Translations under genes and position numbers: made by a program
In this document: piece by piece, positions 1 through 5,670 of the stretch
Layout: each line of letters opens with the position of its first letter
Numbering within the stretch: position 1 is the first letter of the stretch
The notes under the pieces: generated by a model
Seen by the model: the letters and a program-made list of their open reading frames with translations, nothing else
Databases searched by the model: none
What the model was told of the DNA's origin: nothing
Origin: Thiorhodovibrio sp.
Lineage (GTDB): Bacteria > Pseudomonadota > Gammaproteobacteria > Chromatiales > Chromatiaceae
Direction: 5' to 3'
NCBI GenBank assembly: GCA_007128075.1
Contig: SKYD01000203.1
Coordinates: 1-9,897, forward strand
Length of the DNA: 9,897 nt

Positions 1-49
1 TAGAAGACAATGGCATCAATTGAATCCCGAGTTATTTGTTAAAAAGCCT

Positions 50-55
50 TATAAT
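50..55 (+). promoter_or_regulatory. Candidate -10 box of the hicBA operon
   Basis: A perfect sigma70-type TATAAT lies 36 bases before the hicB start codon, in an AT-rich stretch. No good -35 box sits 16 to 18 bases upstream: the 17-base position reads CCGAGT, and a TTGAAT at 20-25 is 24 bases away. The promoter would therefore be weak or need an activator. A purine-rich GGTGGTG at 83-89 just before the hicB ATG can serve as ribosome binding site. The call rests on the motif and its position only. Confidence 0.4.
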
Positions 56-91
56 CTTGTGGGACTTGACACTTGAAAAATTGGTGGTGTT

Positions 92-301
92 ATGAAGCAA
101 TTTTCCGCTGTGATCGAACGCTGTCCGCAAACGGGCTACTACATTGGCTTTATCCCAGGGTTTCCGGGTGCCCACACGCAGGCCGCATCGCTCGATGAAT
201 TGCAAGCGAAAATGCAAGAAGTCGTCGAAATGCTTTTGGAAGATGGTGATCCTGTGTTTGAGTCGGAATTTGTCGGTGTGCAACAGATTGCCGTGGCCTG
301 A
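92..301 (+). CDS. hicB: HicB-family antitoxin, short single-domain form
   Basis: The product is 69 residues and matches the HicB partial RNase H-like fold: an N-terminal strand (KQFSAVIERCPQTGYYIG), the loop FIPGFPGAHTQAASLDEL, then a helix with the usual VVEMLLEDGD. HicB antitoxins bind and block the HicA mRNA interferase in the cytoplasm. Many HicB proteins carry an extra C-terminal ribbon-helix-helix or helix-turn-helix domain for autoregulation. This one ends right after the fold (FVGVQQIAVA), so it has no obvious DNA-binding part of its own. The ATG at 92 follows GGTGGTG at a normal distance. The toxin gene starts three bases after the stop, so the pair is one operon with the antitoxin first, the reverse of the E. 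coli hicA-hicB order. Family assignment comes from recognised motifs. Confidence 0.88.
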   Translation: MKQFSAVIERCPQTGYYIGFIPGFPGAHTQAASLDELQAKMQEVVEMLLEDGDPVFESEFVGVQQIAVA

Positions 302-304
302 GCC

Positions 305-529
305 GTGGGACACCTTCCGATCCTCAAGCCCAGAGAAGTTGCCGCGATATTGTTGCGATTGGGTTTTGAGGAAGTGAGACAGCGCGGTTCGCACAAGCAG
401 TTCAGACACCCGGATGGTCGGCGCACAACCGTTCCTTTTCACCCTGGTCGTGATCTCTCGCCCCTGCTCTTGCGTCAAATCATTCAGGATATTGATTTAA
501 CGCCCGCTGAATTTTTGTCTCATTATTGA
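305..529 (+). CDS. hicA: HicA-family mRNA interferase toxin
   Basis: The 74-residue product has the HicA (YcfA-like) pattern: LKPREVAAILLRLGFEEVRQRGSHKQFRHPDGR, then TTVPFHPGRDLSPLLLRQIIQDIDLTPAEFL. HicA has a double-stranded-RNA-binding-like fold and cuts mRNA in a ribosome-independent way. The conserved catalytic histidine is His30 in the GSHKQF motif and is present, so the toxin looks intact. I chose the GTG at 305 because it supplies the N-terminal residues before LKPREV that homologues have, and no ATG is available. There is no clear Shine-Dalgarno sequence, which suggests translational coupling to hicB, whose TGA ends four bases earlier. That TGA is in the same reading frame as hicA, so hicB and hicA are separated by only one stop codon and one sense codon in a single frame. 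Confidence 0.88.
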   Translation: MGHLPILKPREVAAILLRLGFEEVRQRGSHKQFRHPDGRRTTVPFHPGRDLSPLLLRQIIQDIDLTPAEFLSHY

Positions 530-579
530 GGTCAAAAAAGGTCAGGTTGAATAAGGTGAATAAAGCATCACGATCATCA

Positions 580-607
580 GTCGGAGTGGTTCGCGAACCG
601 CCCCGAC
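580..607. other. Hairpin between convergent hicA and prmA
   Basis: A 12-base arm, a CGCG loop and a second 12-base arm form a stem with one A-C mismatch and one G-T wobble. Its core GGTTCGCGAACC (588-599) is a perfect palindrome. It lies 51 bases after the hicA stop and 25 bases after the prmA stop on the other strand, so it could end or stabilise both transcripts. No T-run follows on either strand, so it is not a classical intrinsic terminator. It could also be a REP-like palindromic unit; a single copy cannot decide. Confidence 0.5.
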
Positions 608-631
608 GATTGAATGTCCTGAGCAAGCAGC

Positions 632-1510
632 TCATGCCGAGTATCGCCGTCCACTCAACAATAGCCAGTCCTCGCGGCTGATGGGGGGATCAAGATCAAA
701 ATAAGGTGCGTAAGCCGCCGCCACTGCCGCGCCCTGATGATTTAACAAACCCGAAAGCGCGATCTGTTCACTACACAGCGTTGCCAAATCAGCCGCCAGG
801 TCAAGCAGCGGGCGGGCTAAAATATTGGCAACCACAATCGCCGCTGGCGGGATCGACGCACCAGGTGCCAAGACCTCAAGACGGGTGGCGACCTGATTGG
901 CAGCGGCATTGGCATGGGTTGCCTCCAGCGCCTGGGGATCATGGTCGATTGCAATCGCATGTGCCGCGCCGAGTTTCAGCGCCGCAATGGCTAAAATTCC
1001 TGAGCCACAGCCATAATCAATCACTGTTTTTCCTGCCAAAGACTGCCCATCAAGCCAGCTTAGACAGAGCGCGGTGGTGGGATGATCGCCGGTGCCAAAA
1101 GCAAGCCCGGGGTCTAGCTCGACCACAATGCCCTGCTCGGCAGGACAGGGCTGTCCCTGCGGACAAATCCACAGCCGTTGCCCAAACAATTGGGGCCGAC
1201 AATGCGCCAGCCACATCCGCTCCCACGGCTGTTCGGGCAACAACTCAAGACGGGGCGCGGTTGCTAACTGCGAAGCAAGACGCGCCGCAACCGCCTCAGC
1301 TTGGAGCCGCCCGCTGGCATCATCGGCGAACAATGCCTGAATCCGCACCCTTGGCCACAATGGGGTGCTGTTGGGCGCAGGCTCCAAAATTGGATCATCA
1401 GCGGCATCAAGCAGCGTAATCGCCGCCGCCCCCGCCTCTTGCAGTGCTTGCTCAATGTTCTCGGCGGTGTCAGGCGCACTGACCACGACCAGTTGCAACC
1501 AGCTCATCAT
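632..1510 (-). CDS. prmA: Ribosomal protein L11 methyltransferase
   Basis: The 292-residue product is the class I SAM-dependent methyltransferase PrmA, which trimethylates lysine and N-terminal amino groups of ribosomal protein L11. The N-terminal substrate-binding domain (about 1-100) contains the family's WERMWLAHCRPQLFG at 96-110. The catalytic domain shows PGLAFGTGDHPTT at 134-146, the SAM loop DYGCGSGIL at 165-173, the acidic IDHDP at 188-192 and the ANILARPL motif at 228-235. It ends with SREDWLLLSGRR. Length is normal for the family (about 290). Two ATGs stand in tandem at 1510 and 1507; the second would give MSWLQL, which looks most like other family members. It converges on hicA with about 100 bases between stops. 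It is not beside the acc, dusB or fis genes that accompany prmA in many relatives, so it is probably transcribed alone. Confidence 0.96.
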   Translation of the reverse strand: MMSWLQLVVVSAPDTAENIEQALQEAGAAAITLLDAADDPILEPAPNSTPLWPRVRIQALFADDASGRLQAEAVAARLASQLATAPRLELLPEQPWERMWLAHCRPQLFGQRLWICPQGQPCPAEQGIVVELDPGLAFGTGDHPTTALCLSWLDGQSLAGKTVIDYGCGSGILAIAALKLGAAHAIAIDHDPQALEATHANAAANQVATRLEVLAPGASIPPAAIVVANILARPLLDLAADLATLCSEQIALSGLLNHQGAAVAAAYAPYFDLDPPISREDWLLLSGRRYSA

Positions 1511-1537
1511 TTGTGCTCAATGTTGGTGAATCGCTAA

Positions 1538-1546
1538 AATATAGCA
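1538..1546 (-). promoter_or_regulatory. Candidate extended -10 promoter of prmA
   Basis: Read on the minus strand this is TGCTATATT, an extended -10 element (TG, one base, then TATATT). It lies 27 bases before the prmA ATG, leaving a leader of about 20 bases. The -35 region is poor (GCGCAT at 17-base spacing), which fits an extended -10 promoter. The leader has only a weak Shine-Dalgarno (TTGAGC). Motif evidence only. Confidence 0.4.
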
Positions 1547-1555
1547 AATCTGAGG

Positions 1556-1592
1556 CCGCCATGCGCAGAACCTCTGCCTTGGCTGGTTTTTT
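1556..1592 (+). terminator. Terminator-like hairpin without an obvious gene
   Basis: A GCAGA/TCTGC stem with a three-base loop (1565-1577) is extended, after an internal loop, by CCGCC pairing imperfectly with GGCTGG. TTTTTT follows directly at 1587-1592. The shape suits an intrinsic terminator on the plus strand, but the nearest plus-strand gene upstream is hicA, 1 kb away, and prmA runs the other way. It may be chance or may end an antisense or short transcript. The stem is interrupted, so confidence is low. Confidence 0.28.
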
Positions 1593-1682
1593 GTCGCATT
1601 AAGGCACTGATATTTAATGATTAAAAAATAATTGCCAAAAAAGTAGCCCCCATGGGTTGCATGTGCCAGCCGGCGGTGCTAA

Positions 1683-1688
1683 TATAAT
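1683..1688 (+). promoter_or_regulatory. -10 box of the tRNA-fMet gene
   Basis: A perfect TATAAT lies 9 bases before the first base of the mature tRNA. The best -35 candidate is TTGCAT at 1657-1662, but its spacer is 20 bases, longer than the usual 16 to 18. An AT-rich stretch farther upstream (about 1609-1645) could act as an upstream element, as at many stable-RNA promoters. The -10 call is good; the rest is inference. Confidence 0.55.
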
Positions 1689-1697
1689 CGACTCAAT

Positions 1698-1774
<77 letters not shown>

Positions 1775-1797
1775 TGTTTTTTGCATAGAACTGTATA

Positions 1798-1835
1798 CCA
1801 CGCCCGCTGTTTCATTTGCGCGCGTGGTTTTTTTT
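1798..1835 (+). terminator. Intrinsic terminator of tRNA-fMet
   Basis: CCACGC at 1798-1803 pairs with GCGTGG at 1822-1827. After one C-C mismatch the stem continues with CGC/GCG around a ten-base loop. Eight Ts follow at 1828-1835. The hairpin begins 23 bases after the tRNA CCA. The T-run stops just before the menH stop codon (1838-1840) on the opposite strand. There is no T-run on the minus-strand side, so it acts for the tRNA only. Confidence 0.85.
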
Positions 1836-1837
1836 GG

Positions 1838-2605
1838 CTATTCACACACCAATCGCAGCAAATCATGCAGTTGCTCAGGCTGTTCTAACAGCGGATTGTG
1901 TCCGCACGAGCTTAGATGATGCAGTGTTGTCGCTGGGCGGTGTTGTTTGACCTGTTCGGCGATGGCAACAAAGCGCGTGTCTTCAGTGCCGACGATCCAG
2001 TGTAGCGGACCCTGAAAGGTCGCGATTGCTTGCCAGGTTGGGGGCATCTGCCCTAGACCAAAGCAGCCCAGCGTCTGCGCTAATGCGCTGGCATGATGGC
2101 TTAAACGCCGCTGGCGTTGGCTGGCAAGCTGGCTGTGATTGACGCGCTGGCGTTGGCTGGCAAACAGCGGCTGCGCTTCCCAAGCGTTGACAAAGGCGAC
2201 AATGCCTTGCTCACGCAGACACTCAATCCAGACCTGATCTGCTTGGCAGCGCACACGGCGTTCGTGTTCGCAGTTTAGCCCCGGATGGGCACTGATAATC
2301 ACCAGCCGCCGCCAGCGGTGTGGCAGCACGGCCAATAAAGACAGTGCCAGCCTGCCACCCAACGAATAACCCACCAGCGTATCCAGGCGATCAGGCAACG
2401 CCAAGTGCCAATCTGCAATCCATTGGTGCATGGTGCCCTGGGGTGCTGGGCTGGCACCGTGTCCTGGCAAATCAACCGCCAGTGCTGGAATTGTTGACGG
2501 CCACACCGCTTGCCAATCCGCAGCCGCGCCAGTGAATCCATGCAGCAATAAACAGCGCGGTGGGCTGAGGGGGTCGCCTAGTTTGATGGTGGACTGCGGG
2601 TGCAT
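1838..2605 (-). CDS. menH: MenH-like alpha/beta hydrolase, probable SHCHC synthase
   Basis: The 255-residue product has the alpha/beta-hydrolase fold: LLLHGFTGAAADW at 19-31 (oxyanion loop), VDLPGHGAS at 44-52, the nucleophile elbow VGYSLGGR with Ser81, the acid Asp209 in GTEDTRF, and His236 in CGHNPL. The pattern DLPGHG, GYSLGGR, HPGL, QPLFAS, GTEDTRF, GHN matches MenH, which removes pyruvate from SEPHCHC to form 2-succinyl-6-hydroxy-2,4-cyclohexadiene-1-carboxylate in menaquinone synthesis. No other men gene is in the window, so the exact substrate is inferred from motifs; another small-molecule hydrolase is the main alternative. It diverges from argB. No strong Shine-Dalgarno precedes the ATG. 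Its stop lies two bases from the tRNA-fMet terminator T-run. A short direct repeat in the cap region doubles ASQRQR. Confidence 0.8.
   Translation of the reverse strand: MHPQSTIKLGDPLSPPRCLLLHGFTGAAADWQAVWPSTIPALAVDLPGHGASPAPQGTMHQWIADWHLALPDRLDTLVGYSLGGRLALSLLAVLPHRWRRLVIISAHPGLNCEHERRVRCQADQVWIECLREQGIVAFVNAWEAQPLFASQRQRVNHSQLASQRQRRLSHHASALAQTLGCFGLGQMPPTWQAIATFQGPLHWIVGTEDTRFVAIAEQVKQHRPATTLHHLSSCGHNPLLEQPEQLHDLLRLVCE
2109..2163. repeat. 19-bp direct repeat inside menH
   Basis: The same 19 bases occur at 2109-2127 and 2145-2163, a period of 36 bases, which keeps frame. They encode ASQRQR twice (residues 149-154 and 161-166) in the cap region, just after the conserved QPLF. The halves of the units that follow each copy are not alike, so this is not a clean tandem duplication. 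It may reflect slippage or local gene conversion. Confidence 0.75.
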
Positions 2606-2667
2606 GTCTGGAAAACAGAGTGAATGGCTATATTTGCTGCCTTTATTTTAAATGTTCTGAGGTTTGA
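2606..2667. promoter_or_regulatory. Divergent promoter region of menH and argB
   Basis: These 62 bases separate the two divergent start codons and must hold both promoters unless they lie inside the genes. It is AT-rich in the middle. A plausible -10 for argB is TATTTT at 2644-2649, and TATAGC on the minus strand (around 2626-2631) could serve menH, but neither has a good -35 box. GAGG at 2659-2662 is the argB ribosome binding site. I see no clear ARG-box palindrome. Confidence 0.35.
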
Positions 2668-3564
2668 ATGACACTCCCAGCCGAACGCGCTTACAACATC
2701 GCGCGTATTTTAGTCGAGGCGTTGCCTTATATCCGTCGCTTTCGCGGCAAAACCATGGTCATCAAATATGGTGGCAATGCCATGACCGAGCAGCGGCTCA
2801 AAGAAGGCTTTGCCCGTGATCTGGTATTGATGAAGCTCGTTGGCATCAATCCCGTGGTGGTGCATGGCGGCGGCCCGCAGATTGGTCAGGTGTTGAGCCG
2901 GCTTGGCAAGGCCAGCGAATTTGTTCAGGGGATGCGCGTCACCGATAGCGAGACCATGGATGTGGTTGAGATGGTGCTCGGCGGGCTGGTCAATAAAGAA
3001 ATCGTGCATCTAATCAATCAGCAAGGCGGAGCGGCAGTGGGCTTGACTGGCAAAGATGGCGATCTTATCCACGCCCGTAAGCTGATGCTCCACCGCGATG
3101 CCCCAGAGCTGCAAGCACCTGAGATTATTGATATTGGTCATGTTGGTGAGGTCGAGAGCATCGATGCCTCAGTGGTCAACATGCTAGTGAGCGGCGATTT
3201 TATCCCCGTCATTGCCCCGATTGGCGTGGGGCGCGATGGGGCTTCGTACAATATCAATGCCGATCTGGTCGCGGGCAAGGTTGCCGAGGTGTTGACGGCT
3301 GAAAAATTGATCCTGCTGACCAACACCCCCGGGCTGCTCGATGCCGAGGGGCAACTGATTAAACAGATTGATATCGCACAGGTCGATGCCTTAATTGGTT
3401 CTGGGATCATCAGCGGCGGGATGTTGCCCAAAATCCGCTGTGCCATCGAGGCGATTCAGGCAGGTGTGGGCGCGGCGCATATCATCGACGGCCGCATCGA
3501 GCACGCGGTGCTGCTAGATCTGTTTACCGACGAGGGCGTGGGCAGCCTGATCCGCCGCCGCTAA
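2668..3564 (+). CDS. argB: Acetylglutamate kinase
   Basis: The 298-residue product phosphorylates N-acetyl-L-glutamate with ATP, the second step of arginine synthesis in the cytoplasm. Amino-acid-kinase motifs are complete: VIKYGGNAM at 31-39 with catalytic Lys33, VVHGGGPQI at 64-72, GMRVTD at 88-93, GLTGKDG at 125-131, the NINAD motif at 195-199, LLTNTPGLLD at 216-225, and GGMLPK with Lys255. The N-terminal extension before the first motif (about residues 5-27, AYNIARILVEALPYIRRFRG) is the helix found in hexameric, arginine-inhibited enzymes. The C-terminal part GVGAAHIIDGRIEHAVLLDLF is also typical of that class. The start ATG follows GAGG at good spacing. It is divergent from menH and converges on recD with three bases between stops. 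No other arg gene is adjacent. Confidence 0.97.
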   Translation: MTLPAERAYNIARILVEALPYIRRFRGKTMVIKYGGNAMTEQRLKEGFARDLVLMKLVGINPVVVHGGGPQIGQVLSRLGKASEFVQGMRVTDSETMDVVEMVLGGLVNKEIVHLINQQGGAAVGLTGKDGDLIHARKLMLHRDAPELQAPEIIDIGHVGEVESIDASVVNMLVSGDFIPVIAPIGVGRDGASYNINADLVAGKVAEVLTAEKLILLTNTPGLLDAEGQLIKQIDIAQVDALIGSGIISGGMLPKIRCAIEAIQAGVGAAHIIDGRIEHAVLLDLFTDEGVGSLIRRR

Positions 3565-3567
3565 ATG

Positions 3568-5670
3568 TCAACGCCACTGTTCGCGCAATCCGCTGGCGCG
3601 AATCACGCGGCGTTGAATAATATCAAAAATGAGCTGTTGCTGATCGCTCTGCACCAGGGTCAGCGATTGGCTGGCGCGGGTGATGCCGGTGTAAAGCCAT
3701 TCACGGGTTAAAATCGGATTGAGCAGTGGCGGCAACATCAGCGCGGTGTGCGAAAATTCTGAGCCTTGCGCTTTATGCACCGTCAGTGCATACACCGTTT
3801 CTACTGCTTGCAGCCGACTGGGGAGAACCCAGTGGATGCCATTGGGCTGGCTGCTGTCAGGAAACGCCACCCGCGTTGCCAGCACTCCGCTGCCCGGGGT
3901 TGGATAGTGCAAGGTCAGCCCCATGTCGCCATTCATCAGCCCCAGCGCGTAGTCGTTGCGCGTCACCAGCACCGGCCGCCCAAGATACCACTCACTCACC
4001 GGCTGGATCAGCGCTGCTTCGGTCAATGCCTGCGCAATCCGCCGATTCAGCCCCTCGACACCCCAGGCACCGCGCCGTAGGGCGGCCAACACCTGAAACT
4101 GTCGCTGCGCCTCAAGCGCGGCGATTGCCCAGTCATCAAAAACACTCGGTGGCGCAGCAGCAGCGGGCTGTTGGTGTTGCACAACGCTTAGATAATGCCG
4201 ATAGCCAGGCCAATGTGGGGGGGCTTGCTGTTCGTTGTTGCTACACCGCCCATCGATCACTAGAGCGGCAAAATCACGCTCTTGGCGGTCGTGGTACAGA
4301 TTGACAAATGCCACATCTGACCAACTGCCCTGATAAACTGTGCTCAGAGAGCGCACCGAACCGCCATTGACCGCCGCTGCCAGCCGCCCAATCCCGCTGC
4401 TGGCAGGAAAGCGGTAGCTGTGTCGCAACATGGCAATCGCCTGATCAAGCGGCCGTGCGTTGGTGGCATTGACCCATTTGGCATCCAGCATCTCGCCGCT
4501 CGCCTCGTGTAGCCAATCGCGGGTGGCGGGATGATAGTGCCCATTGTGGGCGCGTTCACACAACTCGCCGAGAATCGCCCCCGCCTCAACCGATGCCAAT
4601 TGATCCTTATCGCCAAGCAAAATTAGCCGCGCACTGGCGGGCAATGCCGCAAGCACATTCGCCATCATCTCCAGATCGACCATCGACGCTTCATCAATGA
4701 CCAACACATCAAGTGCGAGCTGACGGCGGGCATGATAGTGCGGCTGACGGCTCTGGATATGTCGCCCCAGCAAACGGTGCAAGGTCACCACCTGCAATGG
4801 AATTGCGGCGCGAATTGGCTCCGCCTGGCTGCCTAACTCCTTGAGCGGCAATCCTGCCACCGCGCCACCAATGGCGGCATTGAGCCGTGCCGCTGCCTTG
4901 CCAGTGGGGGCAGCCAGCCGAATCCGCAGCGGCCGTGGTGATTTCGTGCTCAGTGCCAGTGCTTGCAACAACGCCAGCAGCCGCACCACCGTTGTGGTTT
5001 TGCCAGTGCCTGGCCCGCCCGTGATGATGCTAAAGCCCGAACGCACCGCCAGTGCGCAAGCGATCTTTTGCCCATTGGGGCGACTGCTCTTGACTGGAAA
5101 CAGAATGTCGAGAATGCTGCGCACGGTGGCGCAGTGGATATGCTGATCTTGCCAACGCTGCAAGCGATCATCCAGCGCCAGCCACACCTGCTGTTCATAT
5201 TGCCAATAACGCTGTAGGTACAAACGCTGCCCTTTGAGCACCAATGGGGTGATTGCCGTCCCATCATCGACCAGCTCAGGCTCATGCAGTGCCGCCTGCC
5301 AGTCAGCCAGCGTGAGACTGCTTAAAACCTGCGCAGGATGCGGCGGCGGCACCTGAAGTGCTGGCTCCAACAGGCTGTCGCTCTCGGGTGGCAAGGACAA
5401 GGCAAAGTTGGGATTGTCGAGGGTGACGGCGAGATCCAGACAAGCATGGCCGCGCCCAAGTTGATGACTGGCAAGCGCGGCAGCTAATAGCAACAACGGC
5501 GGCGCGTCCTTGGCCTCGCGGTGTAAAAACTGGGCAAAGGCGACATCCAATGGCCGCAGCCAGCACGCCTGCGCCCAGTGCTGCAACAGTGCCAGGGTGT
5601 TTTGCGGATGATCCAGACTTGGATGGGTGACTTGGAGATTAAACTCGTTCTGCGAACGATCCATGGTCAT
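3568..5670 (-). CDS. recD: Exodeoxyribonuclease V alpha subunit, RecD helicase
   Basis: RecD is the 5'-3' motor of RecBCD, the helicase-nuclease that processes double-strand DNA ends. I chose the ATG at 5670 (700 residues), which overlaps the recB stop as ATGA and has GAGGA about nine bases upstream. A longer reading from 5727 adds 19 residues inside recB and is unlikely. In the 700-residue numbering: N-terminal RecC-contact domain about 1-190, Walker A GGPGTGKT at 218-225, VIDEASMVD at 324-332, LLGDKDQL at 351-358, HSYRF at 417-421, VHKAQGSEF at 631-639 and YTGITRA at 660-666. All helicase motifs look intact. It is longer than E. coli RecD (608), partly through a Gln/Ala/Pro-rich stretch (QHQQPAAAAPP) near 500. 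It is coupled to recB and converges on argB. Confidence 0.96.
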   Translation of the reverse strand: MTMDRSQNEFNLQVTHPSLDHPQNTLALLQHWAQACWLRPLDVAFAQFLHREAKDAPPLLLLAAALASHQLGRGHACLDLAVTLDNPNFALSLPPESDSLLEPALQVPPPHPAQVLSSLTLADWQAALHEPELVDDGTAITPLVLKGQRLYLQRYWQYEQQVWLALDDRLQRWQDQHIHCATVRSILDILFPVKSSRPNGQKIACALAVRSGFSIITGGPGTGKTTTVVRLLALLQALALSTKSPRPLRIRLAAPTGKAAARLNAAIGGAVAGLPLKELGSQAEPIRAAIPLQVVTLHRLLGRHIQSRQPHYHARRQLALDVLVIDEASMVDLEMMANVLAALPASARLILLGDKDQLASVEAGAILGELCERAHNGHYHPATRDWLHEASGEMLDAKWVNATNARPLDQAIAMLRHSYRFPASSGIGRLAAAVNGGSVRSLSTVYQGSWSDVAFVNLYHDRQERDFAALVIDGRCSNNEQQAPPHWPGYRHYLSVVQHQQPAAAAPPSVFDDWAIAALEAQRQFQVLAALRRGAWGVEGLNRRIAQALTEAALIQPVSEWYLGRPVLVTRNDYALGLMNGDMGLTLHYPTPGSGVLATRVAFPDSSQPNGIHWVLPSRLQAVETVYALTVHKAQGSEFSHTALMLPPLLNPILTREWLYTGITRASQSLTLVQSDQQQLIFDIIQRRVIRASGLREQWR

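Noticed and set aside
32..478. 148-codon minus-strand reading frame across hicBA
   Set aside because: It is antisense to two clearly recognisable toxin-antitoxin genes and shows no motif.
706..1419. 237-codon plus-strand reading frame opposite prmA
   Set aside because: It is antisense to prmA with low-complexity Pro/Arg/Gln composition and no recognisable domain.
3726..4304. 192-codon plus-strand reading frame opposite recD
   Set aside because: It is antisense to the recD C-terminal helicase motifs and has a shadow-like composition (Ala, Arg, Pro, Ser).
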